DNA of 64,000 nt from positions 124,001 through 188,000 of the forward strand of contig JAKTNV010000238.1 in assembly GCA_022747635.1 (NCBI GenBank), read 5' to 3'. Both the position numbers and the translations under genes were made by a program. Positions within the stretch are counted from its first letter, which is position 1, and every line of letters begins with the position of its first letter. Positions 10,062-20,105 of the stretch are shown here, one piece after another. The stretch comes from Hetaerina americana. Taxonomy: Eukaryota; Arthropoda; Insecta; Odonata; Calopterygidae. A model generated the notes under the pieces. That model was not told the origin of the DNA. It saw only the letters and a program-made list of their open reading frames with translations, and searched no databases.

Positions 10062-10811
10062 CGAGGGTCATCCGGAAAGTAGTACCCGTTCGTGCCGCAT
10101 GAAGTGCTGACGACGCGAGTAGCCGCTGGACGAGGTAAGATAGCTTCAGTGGCTTGTCTGCCTTCTCTGAGCCAGGTTGCGTGACGCTAGCATTGCCTGT
10201 GTTGTTTCTGTGATTGTTTACAATGTTTAAAAAAATTGAGAACGCCGCCAGTTGTGAAGTGAGGGCAGTGATTAAATTCCTCAATGCAAGAAACGTTCGC
10301 CCATGTGATATTCATCGCCAATTAAAGGAGGTGTATGGAGACAATGTAATGGACGAGTCGTCTGTTCGGCGGTGGTGTCGCAACTTCAACATGGGGAGGG
10401 GGAACACACACGACGATGAGCGTTCGGGGAGACCGTCTGTCATTACAGACCAACTGGTGAGCTCAGTTGACGAATTCGTAAGGAACGATCGGCGCGTCAC
10501 AATTGATGACATCTGTGAGCATTTTCCCAATGTTTCTCGAACAATTGTTCATGAAATTGTTAAACACCATCTGCATTATGCAAAAATTTGTGCAAGATGG
10601 GTCCCTCGCGTATCTCAATGAGCTGGCGGCGAAGGACTATGCAGCAGGAATACAGAAACTTGTCACACGTTATGACAAATGCCTTAATTTGCTTGGAGAT
10701 TATGTTGAGAAGTAGTTTAAAGTATCCTCTTTCAAATAAAATTTTTTATGTTTGTAAATATTTACTTTTGTGTCTTTATTTCACGAACGGGTACTACTTT
10801 CCGGATGACCC
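10062..10811 (+). mobile_element. Internally deleted mariner element (about 750 bp)
   Basis: Terminal inverted repeats of about 30 bp are visible: GGGTCATCCGGAAAGTAG near 10065 and its reverse complement ending at 10811, continuing inward through the CCCGTTCGTG part. A TA lies at the left boundary (10060-10061); the last few right-end bases are eroded. The interior holds the two ends of a transposase gene without its catalytic core. The size and intact ends fit a non-autonomous derivative that a related transposase could mobilise. Confidence 0.85.
10214..10715 (+). pseudogene. Mariner transposase, core deleted
   Basis: The first 135 codons (10214-10621) encode the paired helix-turn-helix DNA-binding region with the linker motif ERSGRPS (about residues 72-78). 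They end around a WVPR motif, where mariner transposases lead into the catalytic domain. The next coding sequence, in another frame to the TAG at 10713-10715, is the family's C-terminal tail (KCLNLLGDYVEK). The DD34D catalytic region, normally some 180 residues, is absent. No functional product is expected beyond a possible DNA-binding fragment. Confidence 0.85.
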
Positions 10812-10918
10812 AGATGGCCAAGAGTGTCACGTTAAAAAAGAGCAAAGATGGTGTCACGTTAAAAAACTATTGAGAAAGGCAACGGGGAACTACCTCAATT
10901 ACCATTCCAAAGATTAAC

Positions 10919-12094
10919 ATGATGGACTATACAAAGATTTTCAGTCCTGGCAACTATGGGGCTTGGCCCAATCGGCCGTGTGTCGTACCCGGCAGCGGGG
11001 GAGGCAAGGCTTCCGCGGTATTCATCCCACGAAACCCTTGCAAGAGAAAACCGGCGGCAACAGGAAAGAAAACGCAGCAGAAGAAGACCAAATTAATTAG
11101 AATAGGAACGTGGAATGTTAGGACAATGATGAGGACAGGGATATTGGAGAATGATAAGCGACAGATGGAAAGGGGAAATATCGATATTTTAGGTATATGC
11201 GAGGTGAGATGGAAAGATAGCGGGAATTATTGGAGTGATAAGTATAGAATAACATACAGCGGCGGGGACGAGAGCCAACGAGGGGTTGCTATAGTATTAA
11301 ATGAAGAGGTAGGGAGAAGCGTAGTCAACATAGAGCAGGTAACGGATGGAATACAACTAGTAGAGATAAAAACAGAACCGACGAACTTGGTCATTATTCA
11401 GGTATACATGCAACCGAGCAACCAGAAGGCAGAGGAGGTCGATAGGATATACGATTAGTTAGAGGACATTATCGCGTTTGAACCTGCAGGGAAACATTTG
11501 ATAGTGATGGGGGATTGGAATGCGACGGTAGCCGAAGGAAGAGATGGTGATAAGGTGGGGGACTACGGTATAAGCACGAGGAATGAACATGGGGAGAAAG
11601 CACTTGAGTTCTGCAGGAGACAGGGCTTAGTCATCACCAACATTTGGTTTAGACACCACCAAAGACGCAGGTATACATGGAAAATGCCAGGTGACTCAGA
11701 GAGGTATCAGCTAGATTATATCCTAGTTAGACACAGGTTTAGGAACAGTGTGATAAATTCGCACAGCTTCCCGGGAGCGGATGCGGACTTAGACGACCAT
11801 TTAGTTGTTATGAACTGTAGCGTCCGTTTCGAAAAGATACGTCAGGGGCGGCGAGTTGGAAAATGGAATGTAGAAGCATTAAATGGTTTGAAAATGAAGG
11901 AATTGAAACAGGTGGTAGAGGAAATCATGGCGGATGATGAAAAGCTACGTACTATCAAGGAAAAATGGGAATGTATCAAGAAAGGGTTGTCTAAAGCTGC
12001 AAAAGACACTATTGGAATCGTTAACGCTAAAAGGACTACGAAACCATGGATCACGGATGAGATGATTACAAAGATGGATGACCGTCGAAAATAG
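10919..12094 (+). pseudogene. RTE endonuclease domain
   Basis: Apurinic/apyrimidinic-type endonuclease that nicks target DNA for target-primed reverse transcription. The frame runs from ATG 10919 to 12094 with one stop, TAG at 11456-11458; the 53-kb fragment has a glutamine codon there. Motifs in order: IGTWNVRTM (about residue 62), DILGICEVRW with catalytic Glu, VMGDWNATV (about 11500) and LDYILVRHR (about 11712), then a DLDDHLVVM block where the final His is found. After 12094 the frame shifts. A basic N-terminal stretch of about 60 residues precedes the domain. Confidence 0.85.
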
Positions 12095-12203
12095 AAGAAT
12101 GTAAATACAGAATTAGGCAAAATGAAGTACAAATAATTGAACAATAATTTGAGGCGGGCAACAAATAAAGCAAAAGAAGCATGGTGGAAGGCAGTGCGAG
12201 GAT

Positions 12204-13930
12204 ATGGAAAGTCTGCAGAGGAAGGGTGAAATCGGTGCGCTGTACAGCAAAGTTAACTCTTTATCGGGAAGTAAGAAAGGGAGATCAACGATCGCAGTTA
12301 GAGATAAGGTTGGTAAGGTAATATTGGACGCAGGGAAGATCCAAGAAGATGGAAGGAATATAAAGAAGAACTGTAATAATAAAGAACTTAGACCAACAAT
12401 GTTAGACATAGAAGAGGAACATGACGTAGAGGAAGATAGCTTAGGTCCAGGCATACTAGACAATGAGATAGAAAGGGCATTAAGGGAGATGAAACTAAAT
12501 AAGGCCGTGGGGGTGGATAACATTCCCGCCGAACTTTAAAAAGGCTTAGGAAAATGTGGGAGGAAGAGGCTATATGGGCTGATCCGTAGTATTTATGAGG
12601 AGGGAATCTGGCCGGAAGACTTTGTGAGATCATTTTTAATTCCAATTACAAAAAGGTTAGGGAACATCATGTGAGGACTACAGGATTATAGGTTTGATAT
12701 CCCATGCAGCTAAAGTTTTTCTCAGGATCATAAACAAAAGGATAGAGAATAGGGCAAATGCTTACTTAGGGGAGGATCAGTTTGGGTTTAGGAAGGGGAG
12801 AGGTACGCATAATGCCATTGCAGTAATGAGATTATTAATCATGAGGAATATAAAACACAACCAGGATGTATTTGCCTGTTTTGTAGCTTTCAAAAAAGCA
12901 TTTGATAGAGTAAATTGGGAAAAACTAATGAGTTTATTGCCGGAAATACAGAATAGATTGGCGGGAAAGGAGGCTAATCCGCAACCTGTATATGTCTCAG
13001 ATTGCTCAGGTGCGAGTGGGGATTGGGGAGTCCGGTTGGGCAGGGTAAGGAAGAGGTGTAAGGCAGGGTTGCCCATTATCAACGTTACTGTTCAACCTAT
13101 ATGCCGAGGAAATGATCAAATAGCCATGGGAAGAACTGGAGGTATGAATGAAGGTGGGTGGGGAATTCATAAAATCAGTTAGGTTTGCTGATGACTAAGC
13201 TTTAGTTTGTCAGTTAGCCAAGGGGTTGCAAGCATTGCTTAGTGATTTGGAAAATCAGTGCGACAGGTATGGGATGAGAATCAATATTAATAAAACAAAG
13301 GTTATGCGATTGTCTAGAAAGAAAAATGCTAAGCTAAACATTAAAATGGGAGGGCAAAAACTTATGCAGGTAGAACAGTTGACGTATCTCTGAATCATTT
13401 TGGACCAACACGGTCAAAGTAGTAGGGACGTATGGAGAAGAATTACGCTAGGCGCAGAGGCTTTCATAAGGAGGAGAGAGTTGATGACAGGGACGTTGAG
13501 TAAGGATATTAAAAAAAGACTCGTGAAACTTTTGATATGGTGCATAGTTATATAAGGTGTGGAAATGTGGTCATTGAAGCAGGAGGATAGACGTAGACTG
13601 GAGGCTTTTGAAATGTGGGTGTGGAGAAGAATGGAGACGATGAAATGGACAGAGAAGAAAACAAATGAGGAAGTACTTGGTATGGTGGGCGTGGAGAGGG
13701 GCTTGTTTGGAACAATCCTACAGAGGCAGGAAAGAAGGGTGAAGGGGGTATTGACCGGCAGTAGGATGTTGAGGACTGTGATAGAGGGGAGAATGTTAGA
13801 CAAACGAGGAAAGGGAAGGAGCAGGATAGGGAAGTTGGACGGGATGAAGGGAGGCAGAGAGCACTCAGAGATGAAGAGGGACCTGATTTCGAGTGGGATA
13901 CTGGATTTTGTGTTTTTTTATGTGACACAA
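12204..13930 (+). pseudogene. RTE reverse transcriptase, several frameshifts
   Basis: RT and C-terminal region spread over at least three frames: 12204-12539 (pre-RT block with NKAVGVDNIPAEL), 12694-13182 (FGFRKGRGTHNA and AFKKAFDRVNWEKL, the first catalytic region), and 13559-13939 (C-terminal LEAFEMWVWRRM block). The polymerase box near 13187 reads FADD followed by a stop codon. The palm region between 12990 and 13090 is scrambled. Non-functional. The 19374-20105 fragment overlaps 13090-13840 closely. Confidence 0.85.
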
Positions 13931-13985
13931 AAAGTTTAATTTAGTAGCTGTGTCCATCCAAAAACCTACCTTAACGGGTAGATTA

Positions 13986-13999
13986 CCTAATAATAATAA

Positions 14000-14055
<56 letters not shown>
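13986..14055. repeat. (TAA)n/(AT)n tract at the RTE 3' end
   Basis: AATAATAAT followed by about 50 bp of AT dinucleotides. It forms the RTE 3' tail and is split by the mariner at 14056-15386; its continuation (TATATACATAAATATATAAA) starts at 15387. Confidence 0.9.
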
Positions 14056-14056
<1 letters not shown>

Positions 14057-15386
14057 TACCTTGATTCAAAAGTTCCCGGAATAACCACCGTGTGGCGCTC
14101 CCATCGTTCCGATTTGAGTTCTGTTTTTTTGTTAAATTGGTACATCTGTTGTTGATATTCCCTTTAAATCTTAGTGTCATAACTTGACATTTGCAAAAGT
14201 TACGTAGCCAAGAGTACATCTATCTCTGTGTGTGTTGGCGATTTTTTACAATTGCAGAAATGGATTTAAATTTGCAACAACGAACTTGTATTAAATTTTG
14301 CGTAAAAAACGGATTTAGTGGCGCACGGACGTTGGAAATGTTGGAAAAGTGTTTCGGCAACGATTCTCTAAAAAAAACGGTCGTTTACCAGTGGCACGAG
14401 CGGTTCAGAAGTGGTCATGAGTCAATCGAAGATGATGAACGCAGTGGCAGACCATCGACATCGAAAGTCGGTGAAAAAATTGATAAAGTAAAAGAAATGT
14501 TGGTCAATAACCGCAAATTAACCATCAGAGAAATAGCGGAGGACTTGAACATTGCCTATGGATCCGCCCAAGACATTGTGGTTAATGATTTGGGTTTCCG
14601 TCGTGTAGCAGCAAAGTTGGTTCCAAAAGACCTCAATTTCATGCAAAAAAGAGACCGTGTTGACGTCGCAAAAGACATGATTTGCGAGGCTGAATCCGAT
14701 CCCACATTCATCAAAAGGATCATTACTGGAGACGAGACGTGGGTTTATGAGTACGACACGCAATCCAGACATCAGGCAAGTGAATGGCGTTCACCAAATG
14801 AGCCGAGACCAAAAAAACCACGTCGTTTTCAGTCAAAAAAGAAGGCAATGCTGACGGTTTTCATGGATTACAACGGTGTAGTGCATCATGAATTTTTGCC
14901 AGAAGGCCAGACAGTAAACAAAGAGTATTATTTGGGCGTTATGAGACGTTTGCGTGAGGCAATTCGCCGAAAGAGACCAGAAATGTGGGCAGAAAACTCG
15001 TGGATTTTGCACCATGATAACGCACCGTCGCACAGTGCTATCATTATTCGTAATTTTTTGACGAAAAATGCAACAAATACCATCCAACAGCCACCGAATT
15101 CACCTGATTTGGCTCCCTGTGACTTCTTTCTGTTCAATCGAGTTAAAAAACCATTACGGGGAACGCGTTTTAGCAGCCGAGAGGAAGTAATGGAAAAATC
15201 GCAGGAAGCACTGATGGACATACCGAAAACCGAATATAAAAAATGTTTCGAGGATTGGATCAAGCGCTGGCATAAGTGTGTTGCAGTCGATGGGGATTAC
15301 TTTGAAGGGGACAATATAGATATAGATGAATAAACTTGTATTTTAAATTTTCTGAATAAATTCCGGGAAATTTTTGATCAAGGTAG
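14056..15386 (+). mobile_element. Complete mariner transposon (1331 bp)
   Basis: Terminal inverted repeats of 26 bp at 14056-14081 and 15361-15386 match at 23 of 26 positions (outer CTACCTTGAT identical). TA target duplications flank the element (14054-14055 and 15387-15388). It sits inside the AT tract of the RTE tail, so it inserted after the RTE. The single gene is uninterrupted. Of the elements in this window it looks the most recent and the most likely to have been functional. Confidence 0.95.
14260..15333 (+). CDS. Mariner transposase (DD34D), intact
   Basis: Cut-and-paste transposase of the Tc1/mariner superfamily, 357 residues, close to the usual mariner length of about 345. I chose ATG 14260 (MDLNLQQ); an in-frame ATG at 14191 would add 23 residues unlike the family. 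Residues 1-110 are two helix-turn-helix units with linker RSGRPST (61-67). The VPKDLNF block near 121 corresponds to the family WVPHxL region. Catalytic acidic residues: Asp158 in ITGDETW, Asp253 in HHDNAPSH, Asp288 in APCDFFLF, with 34 residues between the last two. There are no stops or frameshifts. A tttttacaattgcag string lies directly upstream and may be chance. Confidence 0.95.
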   Translation: MDLNLQQRTCIKFCVKNGFSGARTLEMLEKCFGNDSLKKTVVYQWHERFRSGHESIEDDERSGRPSTSKVGEKIDKVKEMLVNNRKLTIREIAEDLNIAYGSAQDIVVNDLGFRRVAAKLVPKDLNFMQKRDRVDVAKDMICEAESDPTFIKRIITGDETWVYEYDTQSRHQASEWRSPNEPRPKKPRRFQSKKKAMLTVFMDYNGVVHHEFLPEGQTVNKEYYLGVMRRLREAIRRKRPEMWAENSWILHHDNAPSHSAIIIRNFLTKNATNTIQQPPNSPDLAPCDFFLFNRVKKPLRGTRFSSREEVMEKSQEALMDIPKTEYKKCFEDWIKRWHKCVAVDGDYFEGDNIDIDE

Positions 15387-15410
15387 TATATACATAAATA
15401 TATAAACACG

Positions 15411-15503
15411 TAAAAACACAGATGTCGATTTATAAACCATAGGGACACAAAGAAAGGACACTCACTATATGTGGTTTTGATGTTTCAATGGCTCGGCTGT
15501 TGT
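15411..15503. other. Short non-coding spacer
   Basis: Sequence between the AT tract and the SINE. The part near 15500 (GTTGTCTTCAGACTGG) is the insertion site of the SINE, and the same strand continues at 15832 into the Penelope-like remnant. Confidence 0.5.
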
Positions 15504-15842
15504 CTTCAGACTGGCATTAGTGGTAGTAGTTTTTAGGGGAGGCGACCGACAGCTAAGGTCATTTGCGCCATAGAGATGGACAGGAAAGGATGAAGGGTGG
15601 AGAGAAACCCGGCGTCGGCATTAGCCTGCTCTTTACGAAAGGCGCCAAGGGGTCCGCAGCTTAACGTCCCATCCGACGGACGGCGTACTCACTCCAAGTG
15701 CCCTCCACAAAGCACCTCAAGTAGGGATCGAGATACCTCTGAAAAATACGAGTATTCAACACCGCCGGGATTTGAACCCGCGCCCTCAGGGTGGGAAGCC
15801 AGTATGTTAGCCCCTGCACCATCTCGATCCCCTTCAGACTGG
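15504..15842 (-). mobile_element. tRNA-derived SINE S1 with 11-bp target duplication
   Basis: CTTCAGACTGG at 15504-15514 is repeated at 15832-15842 and flanks a 317-bp body. On the minus strand the body begins with a tRNA-like head: an A-box-like TGGTGCAGGGGCTAAC, then a B-box GGGTTCAAATCCC (about 15776-15764). It ends in ACTACTAC repeats. A second copy at 54249-54553 is nearly identical over about 300 bp and has its own target duplication, so S1 is a bona fide retroposed family. It inserted into a Penelope-like remnant. Confidence 0.9.
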
Positions 15843-15939
15843 GCCTTCTCGAGGAATAGCGGAGGGGACGTGTGCAGGGTAGGGTCGAGGGAGGGAGGGG
15901 TAAGGGACCAATGGGAAATAAACAAGGGGGTGGGAGGCA

Positions 15940-16874
15940 GGCATGTGATACATGCAGTGTGCTTGGTTCAGCACAACAACACGACCATTCTCATGGCCAC
16001 AATAGACAATACATCTCTGTACACCTCCATTCCCAACAAAGAAGGCTGAGAAGCCCTGCAATATTAACTCTCCCTACGATCCACACAACACACCCCATCC
16101 ACAGATTTGCTCATCAAACAGAGTAAAATTGTCCTCACCAAAAATGCTTTTCAATTCAACGAGAAATATATTTACAAATAAAAGGCACTGCGATGGGAAC
16201 ACGTTTGGCTCTTACATACGCCAATCTTTTTATGGGTAAACTAGAACATGACTTTCTGCAATAACAAACCCTCAAACCACTCTTCTGGGCCCACTATTTC
16301 AATGATATTTTCCTCCTTTGGTTCCTCAGACGCAAAAATTTATCCCCTTTTATTTCCTCTCTCAAATCCTCATTAGTATCATTCACTTCTTCCATACCCG
16401 ACTCGAATATCACTTTCCTGTATATTAACATTCACCTCCAAAACAATACCTTTTATACCTCAGTCCACGTTAAACCAACTAGTAAGAACAGTAGCTTGAT
16501 TTCGACAGCTGCCATCCACCTCATGCAAAGCGCTCCATCCCATTCTCTCTCAGTCTGATGCTTCCGTCTCTGAAACAACATCCCCTCCCAACAGAAGTAC
16601 TTGTATCAGCTACATGACTCTCTGAGAAAATAGGGTACCCTGAATGCTACTGAACAGTAAAATCCTGACCCTCAACCAAATACACTCCCCTCATCAAACC
16701 AAACTGCCCAAAAAGCCCTAATATTATCACCACTTTCTTCCCCGGAACACACAAAATTAAACATTTAATCCGTGAACTCTTCACAATTATTAATGACAAT
16801 CAGTCAACATCAATTTATTCTAACCTTGTCCCTCTGTTTTGTTTAAATGCCCATCAAACTTGCGAGACATTTTC
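15940..16874 (+). pseudogene. Penelope-like reverse transcriptase (Poseidon-type), eroded
   Basis: No long open frame, but translated pieces follow Penelope-like RT order: TIDNTSLYTSIPN (about 15998; cf. the usual DVTSLYTNIP), FQFNEKYIY (about 16150), a TAMGTR-like box near 16190 followed by [11 protein letters not shown] (about 16220), HPPHAKRSIPFS (about 16512), GYPECY (about 16630) and LFKCPSNLRDIF (about 16842), which matches the family RPPNLRDLL block. It is cut at about 16874 by the CR1-like LINE, so no GIY-YIG domain follows. A matching GIY-YIG remnant of this type lies at 57090-57780. Confidence 0.7.
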
Positions 16875-17175
16875 AGGGTTTAGGAAGGGGAAGGATAGGT
16901 ACTGTTTTGGAACATTTTAGAGCTGTTGGAAAATCTCCTGTCTCAAAACATAAATTGACTAACATTGCTAATGGTTCCGCAATGAGCACAATAATGTCCT
17001 TTATTAGGGAGTTAGAAAGACCATAAATATCCTTACTGTTGGATTTTTTAAATTTTTTAACAGTCGATATAATATCAAGGTGAGTACCAAAATTCCATTT
17101 AAAATTTAAATTATTCGGAGGAAGATTTTGCAGCATATTACCAATATTGGCAGCATCAACTTTTTGAGAGAACAA
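16873..17175 (-). pseudogene. CR1-like LINE RT, N-terminal piece
   Basis: One hundred codons with the fingers region of a LINE RT: TVKKFKKSNSKDIYGLSNSLIK (about residues 39-60) and CFETGDFPTALK-KTVPI near the end. The RT is cut at 16873, so the palm with the catalytic aspartates is missing. It continues from the endonuclease ORF upstream (17271-18329) after a short frame break and belongs to the same element. RT clade is inferred from the upstream ORF1 and endonuclease. Confidence 0.75.
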
Positions 17176-17270
17176 ATTGTCTTCAACAGCTTTTAAAAAA
17201 AAATTATTTACAGCATCTGGGGTGAAAGGAAGATTTTCTTTTCCATTACCATGACCAACGTCTTGATTGA

Positions 17271-18329
17271 TTATACTCCATGCTGCCTTTTGTTTATTTT
17301 TGCATTCAATATAAAATCCTTGTAAGCACTATTTTTTGAACACCTAACTAAATTATAATAATCTCTTTTGTATTTCAAGTAAGCCTCTTTGTCATGCTGG
17401 CCTCCACTGGTTTGGTATGAGTGGTAGTAACTAAGTAAATCATTTCTAAGAGCTAATAACTCCCCAGCATACCAGAGATTTTTTTTATTTTTAGTGGGGA
17501 TAGAGTTTAGAATTTTTTTAGGAAAGCATTGCTCAAAAATGCCTAGGAAATTACCTAAAAAACTTGAAAAACATGTTTGTTCTACAGAGTCTGTGCAAAA
17601 ACCATGCCAATCAATACAAGATAGAAGCAGTTGGAAACTCTCTAAACCTTCTATTGTTATGGGCCTCACGATTATGGTTTTACCTCTATTTGGATATATC
17701 TTTTGAGTTATTTGAGTATTAAAAGTGAAGCTTATGCCTTGATGGTCAGATAGGAGATAGTTAATAACACTTATACTGTACAGTTCAGGACCATTATTGG
17801 TAATTACATTATCTAGGCAGGCAGAAAGTCGAGTACGCTGTTTGTTTGCCCAGTATAAATTATAAGAAAGCAAAAGATTTTCAAGAACCTGACAATCACT
17901 AGTTTTTAGTGTTATGTCAATGTTGAGATCTCCACAAATTATGATATTGGCATTCAGAGTCAAGAATAGGGATAGTACTAGTTCCAGTTGATTGCAGAAG
18001 TGTTCAAAAACACCATTAGGGGAGCGATACACAGAAGCAATGATCAAATTCAGGTCCTTCAATATGATCGCAGATATTTCAAAGTGCAATTCCAGACAGA
18101 ATTTGTCCAAGTCAATTACCTTGAAGGGCATACCTTTAAGGACATAAATACAGGTACCACCGTTTTTTGCTACAGATCGGCAGTAGAATGATGCCCAGCC
18201 AAAATCACTAATGTTATACACATCAAATTCATTTTTTGCAATCCAGTTCTCATTGAGACATAGCACATTGTAGCCACCATGTTTGACTATTGCCTCTATC
18301 TCCGTTATCTTATTACGTAGACATCTCAC
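17271..18329 (-). CDS. CR1-like LINE endonuclease
   Basis: 352 open codons encoding the endonuclease of ORF2. It opens with CLRNKITEIEAIV, typical of CR1-group ORF2 starts, then NVLCLNENW (catalytic Glu region), IIASVYRSPNG, IIICGDLNID (Asp-Leu-Asn) and LLSDHQGI (catalytic Asp-His). The post-endonuclease linker has NLWYAGELLALRN and YLKYKRDYYNLVR, usual before the RT. The first Met may be internal; ORF1 ends only about 30 bp upstream. Stops after 17271 separate it from the RT piece. The 3' half of the element is lost. Confidence 0.8.
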   Translation of the reverse strand: MRCLRNKITEIEAIVKHGGYNVLCLNENWIAKNEFDVYNISDFGWASFYCRSVAKNGGTCIYVLKGMPFKVIDLDKFCLELHFEISAIILKDLNLIIASVYRSPNGVFEHFCNQLELVLSLFLTLNANIIICGDLNIDITLKTSDCQVLENLLLSYNLYWANKQRTRLSACLDNVITNNGPELYSISVINYLLSDHQGISFTFNTQITQKIYPNRGKTIIVRPITIEGLESFQLLLSCIDWHGFCTDSVEQTCFSSFLGNFLGIFEQCFPKKILNSIPTKNKKNLWYAGELLALRNDLLSYYHSYQTSGGQHDKEAYLKYKRDYYNLVRCSKNSAYKDFILNAKINKRQHGV

Positions 18330-18359
18330 ATTTTGGCAAAATTAATTAATACTATCTAG

Positions 18360-19142
18360 TCAAAAGGACTTTGGTTTTGATATTCCCGTTTGGAGGCGGG
18401 TAACACGTTTCTCTAAGGAACACTTTTCCGTAGTGTTATCGGTGTGGCCCCTTGTTGCTGAGGTGGATACTGGCGCATCACTAGTTTTCAACTCGGAGTT
18501 CGGATTTACCACCGCAGCTGACCCTTCAGCAATATTCTCTGTCTCTTCATGAGTAGAGGTCAGTTTCTGCGGTTTTGGGGGGAAAAATTTCCCAACTTTC
18601 ACTTCTACTAGCCAAATATCTTCTTTAAGAAGTTGATCCTTAAGGCTAATTGGCGCACAGAGTTTAAAAGAATTATAAACTTCACCAACTCTCAAACTTT
18701 CACATTTGAAGTCATTCCCAGGAAATATTCCAGACAGATGCTTCACAATGTCATGAGGCGTTGCATTGGACTGGACACGACCAACGTAGAAGAGAGTCTT
18801 GCGAGGAACTCCCACAAAATTGCACGTAACAGCAGGCTGCTTACAACTCCCAAAAACCGTATTTCGTTTGCGTTTGTTTCTTTTGTAATTGACCTTTTGA
18901 AAACCTTCCTCGTCAGTAACGATGGATTCGAAACTCATGGTGTTAAATTTTGCATTCCCATTTTTGGGGCACAATTTGGAGTTGTCACTATTGAGGCCTA
19001 ATTGTTCATTGACTTCAGGTTTCAATTCCGTAGACAACGTTACAGCTTCCTTTGCAATTGGCTGCAAGGTAGTACTTTCCGTGGATCCGGTAGATTGGAG
19101 AGTTTGTAACTCCATTTTCAAATTTTCAATGTCGGCCGCCAT
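18360..19142 (-). CDS. CR1-like LINE ORF1, C-terminal part
   Basis: Open for 260 codons from MAADIENLKMEL. A short helical N-terminus (residues 1-20) suggests a coiled coil. A middle part (about 100-190) with LFYVGRVQSNATPHDIVKHL resembles the RNA-binding or esterase-linked ORF1 regions of CR1-group elements; the exact fold cannot be decided by eye. The tail is Ser/Thr-rich. It lies between a PHD-finger ORF (19163-19363) and ORF2 on the same strand, so it is probably one original ORF1 split by a stop after 19163. Confidence 0.6.
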   Translation of the reverse strand: MAADIENLKMELQTLQSTGSTESTTLQPIAKEAVTLSTELKPEVNEQLGLNSDNSKLCPKNGNAKFNTMSFESIVTDEEGFQKVNYKRNKRKRNTVFGSCKQPAVTCNFVGVPRKTLFYVGRVQSNATPHDIVKHLSGIFPGNDFKCESLRVGEVYNSFKLCAPISLKDQLLKEDIWLVEVKVGKFFPPKPQKLTSTHEETENIAEGSAAVVNPNSELKTSDAPVSTSATRGHTDNTTEKCSLEKRVTRLQTGISKPKSF

Positions 19143-19162
19143 ATTGTAAATATTGGGATTAT

Positions 19163-19363
19163 TTACACGGCATAAAAATACTTCCAGTAAATATCATGGT
19201 AGTCCGAGAGAGCTTTTAATGTTATATCACTTAAGCCGGAGCATTTATTGTGATATACACCTGAGCAAATATCGCAACTAACGACCATATCACGTACTTT
19301 GAGTCGTGTTTTACAAGAGCCACATCGTGGTACGGCCAAAGTTGACGCCATCTTGAACAACAA
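19163..19363 (-). CDS. PHD-finger start of the CR1-like ORF1
   Basis: Sixty-six codons. Residues 14-42 show a zinc-finger pattern CGSC...VSCDICSGVYHNKC, the Cys4-His-Cys3 spacing of a PHD finger. PHD-type fingers at the ORF1 N-terminus are known for CR1-group LINEs, where they may bind nucleic acid or chromatin. The frame ends 20 bp before the next Met at 19142. The element's 5' end is near 19370, where RTE sequence begins. Confidence 0.7.
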   Translation of the reverse strand: MLFKMASTLAVPRCGSCKTRLKVRDMVVSCDICSGVYHNKCSGLSDITLKALSDYHDIYWKYFYAV

Positions 19364-19373
19364 TTCAGAGGAA

Positions 19374-20105
19374 ATGAAGAGGAAATGTTCAAAGAGGCAT
19401 GGGATGAACTGGAGGTAGGAATGAAAGTGGGCGGGGAATTCGAAAAATTAATTAGGTATGTGGATGACCAAGCTTTAGTTTGTCAGTCAGCCAAGGGGTT
19501 TTAAGCATTGCTCAGTGAATTAGAAATTAAGGGCGACAGGTATGGGATGAGAATCAATTATATAAAACAAAGGTTATGCAATTTTCTAGAAAGAAAATTG
19601 CTAAGCAAAACATTAAAATAGGAGGACAAAAACTAATGCAGGTGGAATAGTTGACATATCTCTGAAGCATTTTGGACCAACACGGTCAAAGTAGTAGCGA
19701 CGTATGGAGAAGAGTTACGCTAGGCGCAGAGGCTTTCATAGGGAGGAGAGAGTTGATGACAGGGACGTTGAGTAAGGATATTAAAAAAAGACTCGGGAAA
19801 CTTTTGATATGGTGCAGAGTTATATACGGAAATGTGGTCATTGAAGCAGGAGGATAGTCGTGGACTGGAGGCTTTTGACATGTGGGTGTGGAGAAAATGG
19901 AGAAGGTGAAATGGACCGAGAAGAAAACCAATGAGAAAGTACTTGGTATGGTGGGTGAAGAGAGGGGTTGGTTGGGAGAAATCCTATTGAGGCAGTAAAA
20001 ACGGATGAAGGGCATATTGACCGACAGGGGACTGTTCAAGATGGTAATAGAGGGGAGAATGTGAGGCAAGCAAGGAAAGGGAAGGAACAGGATAGAAATG
20101 TTTCA
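19374..20105 (+). mobile_element. RTE LINE 3' fragment
   Basis: Near-copy of 13090-13840. It starts with an EEMFKEAWDELEVG block and contains a better-preserved polymerase box, YVDDQALVCQSAKG (about 19456), than the copy at 13.1 kb. It is then frame-broken, and 19672-19857 is the longest open piece. The left edge meets the 5' end of the CR1-like LINE (19363), giving a tail-to-head mosaic. It ends in AT-rich sequence near 20105. Confidence 0.8.

Larger units (their letters stand above)
10816..13985 (+). mobile_element. RTE/BovB-like LINE, nearly full span but broken
   Basis: The element starts near 10830, where GTGTCACGTTAAAAAA occurs twice within 25 bp. It runs through endonuclease and reverse transcriptase and ends in a TAATAATAAT tract (about 13988) merging with an (AT)n microsatellite. 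Two other fragments of the family lie at 19374-20105 (plus) and 53110-54065 (minus). RTE assignment rests on the GTWNVR start, the GDWNA motif and the single-ORF order of endonuclease and RT. Confidence 0.85.

Noticed and set aside
12113..13928. Minus-strand Ser/Pro-rich ORFs opposite the RTE LINE
   Set aside because: Antisense of purine-rich RTE coding sequence; no domain.
14191..14259. Upstream ATG for the 14-kb mariner transposase
   Set aside because: The extra 23 residues are unlike mariner N-termini; ATG 14260 gives the family start.
16870..16900. RTE fragment at GGGTTTAGGAAGGGGA
   Set aside because: The 16-base match to the RTE FGFRKG codons (12781) is short and the sequence is explained by the CR1-like RT on the other strand.
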